The notes under the pieces are model-generated. The model had not been told where the DNA came from, did no database searches, and was given only the letters and a program-made list of their open reading frames with translations. DNA of 64,000 bases from Bacteroidia bacterium. Lineage in GTDB: Bacteria > Bacteroidota > Bacteroidia > J057. Below, in pieces: positions 57,743-64,000 of the stretch. Location: assembly GCA_033391075.1 (NCBI GenBank), contig JAWPMV010000001.1:7626001-7690000 (forward strand), in the 5' to 3' direction. A program made the position numbers and the translations under genes. The first letter of the stretch is position 1; every line of letters begins with the position of its first letter.

Positions 57743-59209
57743 TTAATTTCGCGCCAATTCTAGCGCCTTTTCCATTTCCGTATCTATACCCTTTAGCAGA
57801 TCATCTACAGATGGCTTTACTTCCACATCCGGTTTGACTCCTTCATTGGGGCGATCTTCCGTCGGGTAATAACCGATTAGCGGGATGTCGACCTCTATCC
57901 CGGAATTAGGGAGCTTGAGAAAGAAGATTTGTCCAGCTGTTATTCCCTGCATATTTCCCCCACTTTCCTGCCCAACTATTGTCGCTAATCTATTTTGTTT
58001 GAGGTAGTGCAAGAGGAAGAAGCTCCCGGAACTATTAGAAGCATCGGCCAGGACATATACTTCTCCCTCAAAGGCTTTGGATTTTGGCTTGACTTCCTGT
58101 TTGATAAGACCTTTTCGATTGAAGGTGTAAAAGCCATTGGACATTTGATAGGTTCGATTGGAGACGTCCATCATTCCCTTATTCCAGGTTCCGATATAGG
58201 GCCGAAGTTCCTCCGAGACAGTTTGAGCTTTAAGTGTTTGTTGAAAAGGGCCGCGTAGAGCAGCTTTTTGGGTGAGGTAGCCGAAAAGGAACTCCTGCAC
58301 AGAAGAATTTCCCCCTCCGTTACCTCGTATATCCAGGATGAGCTTGTCTATGTTCTTGCTTTCCATTTGGGCAAAAGCATCTTTGATAAATTTTCGCCAG
58401 TTCAGACTCATTTTCCAGGTTACGAAAGTTCCCAAAGTCAAAACCCCAACTTCATCGTCCCTGATCTCAAATTTCCAGTAGTCATCATAACTTTCGATCT
58501 GTTTGCCATATCTTTCCCTAAGTCTTTGAAAGCGTTCTTTGCGGCTAAGGGGCTTTAGGGTAAAGCTGGATGCTTGGCTGTTTTCATAGGAGGCTGTTCT
58601 GACTGTCAAACTTTCCCCAACTTCAAATACTAGCGGATAGAAAATGTCAAAAGCATTGTAATTGTCCTGCCCAAACACCTGCAGCTCGAAATAGCGTTTT
58701 CCATCATTATTCCCATCCGAGTTTACATAGGGGAGGAGGGAAGCTAGAATTTCTTCAGTCGAAACCCCATCAATGCTAAGTACCTGATCGCCACTTTTGA
58801 GTTTGGCTTCCTCAGATAAATTCTGATGTACAAATATCTTCTGATCGATGATCCAGAAGGTAAAGGGCAATTTGTTTTCTGCTTCTATGAAATGTGTGCG
58901 AATCTCTTTCTTCTGGTTCCAGTAATTGGCGTAGGTGTGACCGCATTTAATCCTGGCTGTGAAGGCTGAGATTTTTGTGTAAACTTCCAATGCTGTCTGC
59001 TCCTGATTGAGACTTTCTTTTAGTGCGGCAAAGTCCTTTTCTCGTGTTTCTTTATCATCGTATTTGTACAGGGCAGGATGAAGTTCCTCAAGGGCTTGCT
59101 TGAGGATGGCATAATCCTCCTGGAGCTTATTGGCCGGGATGAGTTCCTGAGCTTTAGCGGTAGAAATGAAGAGAATAAGGAAAGTGAAAATAGCTTTGTT
59201 GAATTTCAT
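57743..59209 (-). CDS. S41 family peptidase
   Basis: A 488-residue exported protein with signal ending STAKAQE. A helical N-terminal region (LQEDYAILKQALEELHPALY) is followed by a PDZ-like part (KLKSGDQVLSIDGVSTEEIL), then the S41 core: GVLTLGTFVTWKM, KLILDIRGNGGGNSSVQEFL, VYVLADASNSSGSFFLLHYL (nucleophile Ser in the SSGS turn) and IVGQESGGNMQG. It should be active. Substrates of such secreted peptidases in this phylum are not known. It is a distant relative of the shorter lipoprotein at 18173-19210. Confidence 0.9.
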   Translation of the reverse strand: MKFNKAIFTFLILFISTAKAQELIPANKLQEDYAILKQALEELHPALYKYDDKETREKDFAALKESLNQEQTALEVYTKISAFTARIKCGHTYANYWNQKKEIRTHFIEAENKLPFTFWIIDQKIFVHQNLSEEAKLKSGDQVLSIDGVSTEEILASLLPYVNSDGNNDGKRYFELQVFGQDNYNAFDIFYPLVFEVGESLTVRTASYENSQASSFTLKPLSRKERFQRLRERYGKQIESYDDYWKFEIRDDEVGVLTLGTFVTWKMSLNWRKFIKDAFAQMESKNIDKLILDIRGNGGGNSSVQEFLFGYLTQKAALRGPFQQTLKAQTVSEELRPYIGTWNKGMMDVSNRTYQMSNGFYTFNRKGLIKQEVKPKSKAFEGEVYVLADASNSSGSFFLLHYLKQNRLATIVGQESGGNMQGITAGQIFFLKLPNSGIEVDIPLIGYYPTEDRPNEGVKPDVEVKPSVDDLLKGIDTEMEKALELARN

Positions 59210-59399
59210 TATGATTTATTTGGAGCTTGTGAATTGATGAGTCCAAATAGGATGAAATTCAGCTTTAGATCGCCTCAAATGATTTGATACGGGTCTCATT
59301 TCTTGTTTTGAGACTTATTGGGTGCTTTTGCTACTTTTTTGAGGATGTCTATTTCCTTTACCCTAAAGATATAAAACACCTTTTCCCATGGAATAGATT

Positions 59400-60089
59400 C
59401 TAGCCCTCCTTCATCTTCCACAATTTCCACCAGGGGGTTACCGGCGAATCGTGATGCTCGTAATGATAGCCGAAGAAGTAACAAGAGAGGAAGGCCCAGA
59501 TATGATTTTTCTTTTGGCTACGGGAATGGTGATGGTTATTGTGCTCTCCTTTATGCGGGGTATAGGTGCCGAAATAAAATAATTGGAAAAGGCTCAGAAA
59601 GGAAGGAATGATCCAGAACAGAATGAGATTTTCCTGTGGTAAAAAAAGCTTGGCTAGATTGAAGGAAATGGCTGCGAGGAGAATTTGTTTCCAGCTGATA
59701 TACTCTGTAACAAAGTCCCAAAACCAGCGAAAGAAATTGGGATTGCCGTTGTGGAAATCGGGATCATGCTCTGTACCTACATGCTTATGATGTTCATAGT
59801 GTTTGGGACGAAGAACTTTATAGGAATTGAAGATGAAGAGGGTTGTACAAATTTTGCCTATGGCATGATTGAGTTTAGCGTTTTTGGGGGCAACTGTTCC
59901 ATGCATGGCATCATGTGCCGTAATGAAGAGGCCGGTAAAGAGATGCATTTGAATGAGCATACGAAGCAGGGTCCATCCACTTAAGAGCTCAGCATCTAGC
60001 AGGAGGTTGAAGGCGAGCATAGCAGACCAAAGTAGGATGATCCCTATACCAATCCAAATACCTGTAGTGGGAGCCTGAGCTGTCTTCAT
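59400..60089 (-). CDS. crtW: Beta-carotene ketolase CrtW-type (fatty acid desaturase superfamily)
   Basis: A 229-residue membrane enzyme with about four TM helices and the full set of histidine boxes: ITAHDAMHGT (His59, His63), KHYEHHKHVGTEHDPDFH (from His97), GEHNNHHHS and FFGYHYEHHDSPVTPWW. This arrangement fits CrtW beta-carotene 4-ketolases of the membrane di-iron desaturase superfamily, and the operon context (cyclase, phytoene synthase) supports the call over a lipid desaturase. It adds keto groups at C4/C4' of the beta-ring. Start overlaps the ispH stop as ATGA, so translation is coupled. Last gene of the operon. Confidence 0.88.
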   Translation of the reverse strand: MKTAQAPTTGIWIGIGIILLWSAMLAFNLLLDAELLSGWTLLRMLIQMHLFTGLFITAHDAMHGTVAPKNAKLNHAIGKICTTLFIFNSYKVLRPKHYEHHKHVGTEHDPDFHNGNPNFFRWFWDFVTEYISWKQILLAAISFNLAKLFLPQENLILFWIIPSFLSLFQLFYFGTYTPHKGEHNNHHHSRSQKKNHIWAFLSCYFFGYHYEHHDSPVTPWWKLWKMKEG

Positions 60090-60967
60090 ATGACTTTTAG
60101 CCTTGCTTGTTCTGTGATAGAGGAATAAGACTCGATTTTCTCTTTAATGGCTTCCATGAGCCATTGGGGAGTACTGGTTGCTCCGCAAATTCCGACATTT
60201 CTCATTCCCCTAAACCATTCTCTCTGCAATTCCTCTCTGCTGGATACAAAATAACTATTGGGATTGTGTTCTCTACAAACTTTGTAGAGCATCCTTCCAT
60301 TGGAGGATTTTTTCCCTGAAACAAAAATAATGAGCTCATGCGCTTTGGCAAAACTTTCCAGTTCAAGATCCCGATGGGAAACCTGCCGGCAGATGGTATC
60401 ATGTGCCTTTACTTCCAGTCCGGCTGCCCGCAATTCTTGCAATACCCGATAAAAGGAACGCTTACTTTTTGTGCTCTGGCTGTATAGAGTAACTCTCCGG
60501 GGAAGTTTACGAAAATCCAGTTCAGAGATATCCTGAAAAACGGTTGCATCATTTCCGGTTTGTCCCGCTAAACCTATGACTTCGGCATGCCTTGCTTTTC
60601 CGTATATGAGGATGTGTTCTTTCTTTTCATAAGAAGTCCTGATTCTATTTTGAAGTTTGAGAATGACCGGACAGGAAGCATCTATGAGTTGCAGCCTGTT
60701 TTGAAGGGCAATTTTATAAGTCTCGGGGGCTTCGCCATGTGCCCGAATCAGGACCTTGGCATCATAGATATTTTTGAAGGTATCATGATCTATGATTTTT
60801 AGCCCCATCCTTTCCAGACGTTCCACCTCCATATCATTGTGGACGATATCTCCCAGACAATACAGGCTATCTTCCTGACGAAGGATTTCCTCCGCCATTT
60901 CGATGGCGTAGACTACGCCAAAGCAAAAACCCGAACCGGGATCGATATGTACCTGAAGATTAGGCAT
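60086..60967 (-). CDS. ispH: 4-hydroxy-3-methylbut-2-enyl diphosphate reductase IspH
   Basis: A 293-residue enzyme of the last step of the MEP pathway, making IPP and DMAPP from HMBPP with a 4Fe-4S cluster. Cluster ligands are Cys15 (GFCFGV), Cys99 (DASCPVI) and Cys193 (TICRQVSHR). Catalytic histidines are seen at VHN (His43), RAHGE (His77) and KARHAEV (His127), and GSxKSSN is replaced by VSGKKSSNGRM. Length is normal. It overlaps the upstream cyclase by 8 bp and the crtW start by 4 bp. Its place in a carotenoid operon would tie precursor supply to pigment output. Confidence 0.93.
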   Translation of the reverse strand: MPNLQVHIDPGSGFCFGVVYAIEMAEEILRQEDSLYCLGDIVHNDMEVERLERMGLKIIDHDTFKNIYDAKVLIRAHGEAPETYKIALQNRLQLIDASCPVILKLQNRIRTSYEKKEHILIYGKARHAEVIGLAGQTGNDATVFQDISELDFRKLPRRVTLYSQSTKSKRSFYRVLQELRAAGLEVKAHDTICRQVSHRDLELESFAKAHELIIFVSGKKSSNGRMLYKVCREHNPNSYFVSSREELQREWFRGMRNVGICGATSTPQWLMEAIKEKIESYSSITEQARLKVI

Positions 60968-61673
60968 AGTTTTTTTCCAGAGGAGCCTTATTTGCTTTAC
61001 GAGCTGTCTGGCGGGCTTTAAAAATTTCGAAAAAATGGGTAGTAAGAAGTAACAGAAGCATCATATACATGCTGTCTTCTACCGGGATTGTATATATACG
61101 TGTCGCGAGGTTTTCCAAATCATTGTATTGTACAACGGGAAATGCTGTGAGCATTCCATTCACAATCATAAAAGGAACAAGAGCCACCAGATATCCCATA
61201 TAAAATCTACCCATCCAGGGACTTTTCCATACTTCACTGTGGAGGAGGAGATAGATAGCAGTCGAAATAAAGGTTACTGCCGTGTACATTCGTTCCCAAA
61301 ACACAATTCCTATCACCAAAAGTATCAAAGCCAAGACCCGATTGATCGTTTTAGCATGGGATCCTAAGAGATCTTTTTTGACATAGGCATTCATACAAGC
61401 ATAAATAAATATGCAGGCATAGGGAATGGTAAAGAAGAACAACCATTCACCTAAGGGAAGCCCAAAAGCGGAAATTCCGGAAAGGTATTTGGGATTGAAA
61501 CTCCATACGCCCCATTCGGTAAAGAAGATGTCCCAGATGATAAATGCTCCACCAGCTATACCTGTAGCGGCAAATAATGGGCCCCAGCTTTTGTAAAAGG
61601 CTACTTTTTTATCGAAAGAAAGGATAAAAGGGCCCAGGATGCTGCCAAGATTTATTAGTAAATAAGTATACAC
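60960..61673 (-). CDS. Lycopene cyclase, CrtYcd-type fused domains
   Basis: A 237-residue membrane protein. The start is GTG at 61673, 3 bp after the upstream stop. It holds two copies of the lycopene-cyclase domain: the first with IIWDIFFTEWGVWSFNPKYL and PLGEWLFFFTIPYACIFIY, the second with GYLVALVPFMIVNGMLTAF and IYTIPVEDSMYMMLLLLLT. The PLGEW and PVEDS acidic turns are the conserved marks. Two-domain CrtYcd-type cyclases (carotenoid cyclase of the heterodimer type fused into one) are known in Bacteroidota and archaea. It converts lycopene ends to beta rings, so the product feeds CrtW. Confidence 0.9.
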   Translation of the reverse strand: MYTYLLINLGSILGPFILSFDKKVAFYKSWGPLFAATGIAGGAFIIWDIFFTEWGVWSFNPKYLSGISAFGLPLGEWLFFFTIPYACIFIYACMNAYVKKDLLGSHAKTINRVLALILLVIGIVFWERMYTAVTFISTAIYLLLHSEVWKSPWMGRFYMGYLVALVPFMIVNGMLTAFPVVQYNDLENLATRIYTIPVEDSMYMMLLLLLTTHFFEIFKARQTARKANKAPLEKNYA

Positions 61674-61676
61674 AGA

Positions 61677-62147
61677 TTATGGATCATTTTGGGTTAAGCG
61701 ATCTTTGATCTGATCGAGTACTTCTTCGCTGATTCTTTTACTCTCTTCCAGAAACTCAAGCATGAAGCTTAGGTGAGCATCTTTTAGCTTAAATTCTGCG
61801 AATCGATGGATCTCCTTTTTTATGCATTCAAGATCCTCATCCAGCTCCTCACTCAGATCAAGAAATTCAGGGGTATTATGTTGGACCGTGAATCTCAAAA
61901 ATCGCATTTCTATATTCTCTGGCTCCGTTTCGATGGCTTCCCGAAACATTGCCATTGCTTCTTTTATATAATTCCACTTTTTATGTGGAATCCAGGAATC
62001 TTTGGCTTGCAAGGCTTTAGCAGCAGCTTTGTAAGCAAAGAGTACGCCTGCATCTTTTTGATAGTCCTTTACTTTTTCCCAGAGGTCTTCCAACTCTTCC
62101 AAATCAGCAGTTGCTTCCTTATAGAGCTGTCGAACCAGATCCAGCAT
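61677..62147 (-). CDS. Small helical protein in the carotenoid operon
   Basis: A 156-residue cytoplasmic protein that is almost wholly helical and charged. It includes FAYKAAAKALQAKDSWIPHK and MAMFREAIETEPENIEMRFL, a TPR-like segment, then RFTVQHNTPEFLDLSEELDE and a long acidic tail helix. Similar proteins accompany phytoene synthase genes in other Bacteroidota from what I recall, but no function is known. It follows crtB by 20 bp and the cyclase follows it by 3 bp, so it is firmly within the operon. Confidence 0.75.
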   Translation of the reverse strand: MLDLVRQLYKEATADLEELEDLWEKVKDYQKDAGVLFAYKAAAKALQAKDSWIPHKKWNYIKEAMAMFREAIETEPENIEMRFLRFTVQHNTPEFLDLSEELDEDLECIKKEIHRFAEFKLKDAHLSFMLEFLEESKRISEEVLDQIKDRLTQNDP

Positions 62148-62167
62148 ATTGATTTGCTTAGGGAAAT

Positions 62168-63016
62168 TTAACTTAAAGCCTGGGGGGCGGGCTTCATTTG
62201 CCTTTCCAAATAGGTCCTTAATAGGATCAACAGCTTTTGTTTGTCCGGTACCCGAATCCTTTCTTTCAGGATTCTTGCAGGAGGAAGCTTTGTGATCTTG
62301 TGGAAAAGCTTCAAATAATATCTATATGCCAGGTAAACACCTCGTCTCGCTCCTTCAGGCAATTCGACGATACCGGTATAGGCATGATCAAAATCAGCCT
62401 GTATATCTGTTTCAATTTTTATCTTTTCTTCCAGATTGAATTCATGGAAATCTACGCCCGGGAAATAAACCCTGCCTCTTTCTTCATGATCACTTTTCAT
62501 GTCCCGGAGGAAGTTTACTTTCTGAAAGGCTTTGCCCAGACTCTGTGCCGGTGCTTTCAGGCGATCATATTCTGCCTGATCTCCTCCGCAAAATACATAC
62601 AGACACATGAGGCCTACTACCTCAGCCGATCCATATATATAAGTCTCGTACAAATCCTGAGAATATTCTTTCTTCTGCAAATCCATCTCCATGCTATACA
62701 GGAAAGCATCGATCAATTCATGGTCGATGTTGTATTCATTTACTACGGATTGAAAGGAATGTAAAACCGGATTCAGGCTGATCCCGGACTCGATTGCCTC
62801 ATAGGTATCTGTGCGGAATTTATCCAGGAGGAGTTTTTTATCGAAGCCATGAAAAGTATCCACAATTTCGTCTGCATATCTGACGAAACCATAGATGGCG
62901 TATATGGGAAAATGAAATTTCTTATGTAAGGTCTTGATCCCTAAGGTAAATGAAGTACTGTAGTTTTGAGTAATTACCTTGCTACAGTCCAAACATGTTT
63001 GCTTGTAGAGTTGCAT
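62168..63016 (-). CDS. crtB: Phytoene synthase
   Basis: A 282-residue enzyme of the squalene/phytoene synthase family. The first Asp-rich site is VRYADEIVDTF (Asp49 to Asp53) and the second is NFLRDMKSDHEERGRVYFP (DMxxD, near residue 170), both needed for Mg and diphosphate binding. It condenses two geranylgeranyl diphosphates to phytoene, the committed step for carotenoids. The gene lies 108 bp downstream of the ECF sigma gene and opens the run of overlapping biosynthesis genes. No separate promoter was found. Confidence 0.92.
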   Translation of the reverse strand: MQLYKQTCLDCSKVITQNYSTSFTLGIKTLHKKFHFPIYAIYGFVRYADEIVDTFHGFDKKLLLDKFRTDTYEAIESGISLNPVLHSFQSVVNEYNIDHELIDAFLYSMEMDLQKKEYSQDLYETYIYGSAEVVGLMCLYVFCGGDQAEYDRLKAPAQSLGKAFQKVNFLRDMKSDHEERGRVYFPGVDFHEFNLEEKIKIETDIQADFDHAYTGIVELPEGARRGVYLAYRYYLKLFHKITKLPPARILKERIRVPDKQKLLILLRTYLERQMKPAPQALS

Positions 63017-63124
63017 AGCTTCTTGTCTTAGCTTTTCCTGAGGTAATATTAAACCTCGGGGCCCAAAAATTGTTCCCTTCTTATAGGAAATTAAACAAAT
63101 TAATGAATTTGTCTATGTAGGCAC

Positions 63125-63643
63125 TTAGGCTTTTTTATTGGATTTGTAGCTTTTGAGCTGCCCCTTTAACTCCTTCCTGGCAATGTGAATTCTATTCTTA
63201 ACGGTGCCGATGGGAATATTCAGGATATCTGCAATTTCAAAATATTTATACCCTTGAAAGTGCATCATAAAAGGCGTCTTGTGCTCATAATCAAGGCTCT
63301 TGATTGCTTTCTGAATTTCATCCATCGCAAGCTTTACTCCTGCATTATTGTCGATCGTATGACTAGACGAATTGATGAAATGCATATTGTCAGTTGTGTC
63401 GATAAAGGTCTTTCTTTTTACGAAGCGATGATAGTTCGTAATGAAGGTATTCTTCATGATCGTATACAACCAGGCTTTGAGGTTTGTGCCGTCCCGAAAC
63501 TTATCTCTATTAGAGAGCGCTTTTACCAAAGTATCCTGAATTAAATCATTTGCTTCTTCGAGGTCGCGAGTCAGTTTGAACGCGATGGGTTTGAGTGATG
63601 GATGCAAATTTACTACGGCGGTGTTGAACTCTATGGACGTCAT
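63125..63643 (-). CDS. ECF-type RNA polymerase sigma factor
   Basis: A 172-residue sigma-70 family protein. Region 2 is DLIQDTLVKALSNRDKFRDG followed by NLKAWLYTIMKNTFITNYHR, and region 4 is MHFQGYKYFEIADILNIPIG followed by TVKNRIHIARKELKGQL. There is no anti-sigma gene beside it, unlike many ECF systems. It lies upstream of crtB on the same strand, a placement seen in other Bacteroidota carotenoid clusters. It may direct the carotenoid operon or itself respond to oxidative or light stress; that is inference. Confidence 0.92.
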   Translation of the reverse strand: MTSIEFNTAVVNLHPSLKPIAFKLTRDLEEANDLIQDTLVKALSNRDKFRDGTNLKAWLYTIMKNTFITNYHRFVKRKTFIDTTDNMHFINSSSHTIDNNAGVKLAMDEIQKAIKSLDYEHKTPFMMHFQGYKYFEIADILNIPIGTVKNRIHIARKELKGQLKSYKSNKKA

Positions 63644-63673
63644 AACTTATTGAAGTTTCTGAAAGTATTGATA

Positions 63674-63704
63674 CAAAGTTATTAACTAAAAGCTACTTTC
63701 CAAA
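63674..63704 (-). promoter_or_regulatory. Promoter of the ECF sigma gene
   Basis: On the minus strand TTTG (63704-63701), a 19-bp spacer and TAACTTTG (63681-63674), an exact match to the Bacteroidota vegetative promoter TTTG-N19-TAnnTTTG. The start codon lies 31 bp further, giving a leader of roughly 24 bases. Confidence 0.75.
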
Positions 63705-63962
63705 TATTTTGTTTAAATTTTGTAAAAAAAGATTAAACAAACTAATATACTTTTCTCTATATAGGCTTTCTAGGCTCTTGAGGCCGATTTTTGCGCCTAA
63801 ATTTCTAATTTACAGTCGGTTGAGATATGGTAAAACAAATATATTGATAAGAATATATATGAAAAACCTTGTCTTTAAAGGGGATAAATAGGGAAAATCA
63901 TATATTTTTGTCTAAGCAAAATTAAACAAAAGCTAAACAGAAAAATTTGACTTTAGGAATAC

Positions 63963-63970
63963 TATATTTG
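63963..63970 (+). promoter_or_regulatory. Candidate -7 box for the gene at 63979
   Basis: TATATTTG, a full match to TAnnTTTG, 8 bp before the ATG at 63979. A TTTG lies 13 bp upstream (63946-63949), shorter than the usual 19-21 bp, so the promoter call is tentative. Confidence 0.35.
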
Positions 63971-63978
63971 TAGGGAAA

Positions 63979-64000
63979 ATGAGAATCATCGGAGGAAAAT
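63979..64000 (+). CDS. rsmD: Start of a probable rsmD (16S rRNA m2G966 methyltransferase), 3' truncated
   Basis: Only the first seven codons are visible before the window ends: ATG then R-I-I-G-G-K. MRII(G/S)GK is the almost invariant N-terminus of RsmD, which methylates G966 of 16S rRNA. The -7 box just upstream fits a gene start. With seven residues the call is provisional. Confidence 0.45.

Larger units (their letters stand above)
63644..63978. other. AT-rich divergent promoter region
   Basis: A 335-bp gap between the sigma-factor gene (minus) and the start of a plus-strand gene at 63979. It carries the sigma-gene promoter (63674-63704) and, on the plus strand, two TAnnTTTG boxes: TATTTTTG at 63903-63910 and TATATTTG at 63963-63970. 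No coding sequence is supported here. Confidence 0.6.

Noticed and set aside
59296-59484. A 62-codon minus-strand frame running past the end of crtW
   Set aside because: Its first part is an alternative reading of the crtW end and the rest has no start of its own. A frameshifted CrtW tail was considered but the CrtW end is already of family length.
62237-62764. A 175-codon plus-strand frame
   Set aside because: Antisense to phytoene synthase; no motif of its own.
1-64000. CRISPR arrays, tRNA, rRNA, insertion sequences or prophage
   Set aside because: No spaced direct-repeat series, no cloverleaf-like sequence in the gaps, and no transposase, integrase or phage structural gene among the coding regions.

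Overview
The window reads as chromosomal DNA of a member of the Bacteroidota, probably a free-living and possibly marine one. Support comes from many lipoproteins with short lipobox signals, a TonB-dependent receptor with a carboxypeptidase-regulatory-like N-terminal domain, a head-GIN (DUF2807) lipoprotein, membrane-bound AraC and LytTR regulators, almost no Shine-Dalgarno sites, and a promoter that fits the Bacteroidota pattern TTTG-N19-TAnnTTTG. The genus cannot be fixed from the sequence. I saw no tRNA, rRNA, CRISPR array, insertion sequence, integrase or phage gene.

Layout. 1-1600: the end of an SSS-type sodium/solute symporter followed by a short-chain dehydrogenase. 1649-4766: a tightly packed minus-strand group of secreted, membrane and lipoproteins of unknown function. 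5152-7100: a family 2 glycosyltransferase facing a Crp/Fnr regulator plus DUF2834 pair. 7195-10169: a DUF4132 protein (MolR/YehI type) preceded by a 129-residue protein ending in Gly-Gly. 10737-12707: a small operon with a YjjG-type HAD phosphatase and two poorly known cytoplasmic proteins. 12824-24687: envelope and signalling genes, including an M14 peptidase, a NTR/TIMP-like protein, a LytTR regulator with a candidate operator, an outer-membrane barrel, an S41 peptidase, a TonB receptor, a serine hydrolase, a DUF819 carrier and a DJ-1/PfpI protein. 24908-25628: a UPF0175/DUF3368 toxin-antitoxin pair. 25637-37811: hydrolases, secreted and TPR proteins, two zincin-like proteins with altered motifs, and a PIG-L deacetylase pair. 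38149-44192: a radical SAM protein, a large lipoprotein and a cytochrome c/copper monooxygenase fusion, flanked by two paralogous small membrane proteins. 44456-53555: hydrolases, a methyltransferase, two AraC regulators, a CPBP protease, a Tat-exported pirin and an acyl dehydratase/hydrolase pair. 53717-57654: an acetyltransferase, three related 2-TM proteins, an orphan ExbD-like protein and a head-GIN lipoprotein. 57743-59209: an S41 peptidase. 59400-63643: a compact carotenoid operon (ECF sigma factor, crtB, a small helical protein, a fused lycopene cyclase, ispH, crtW). The final 22 bases look like the first codons of rsmD.

The clearest joint function is the carotenoid operon. IspH supplies isoprenoid precursor, CrtB makes phytoene, the cyclase closes lycopene ends and CrtW adds keto groups. 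Phytoene desaturase (CrtI) is absent here and must be encoded elsewhere. The ECF sigma gene carries the best promoter match I found. Other likely co-transcribed sets are marked by 2 to 20 bp gaps or ATGA overlaps.

Most interesting for follow-up: the Gly-Gly-ending protein beside DUF4132; exact 13-bp direct repeats with a 21-bp period between the LytTR gene and the outer-membrane barrel gene; three families of palindromic intergenic repeats that mostly sit at gene 3' ends; and duplicated small membrane modules of unknown role. Functions of many lipoproteins and secreted proteins could not be recognised, and this is stated in each entry.
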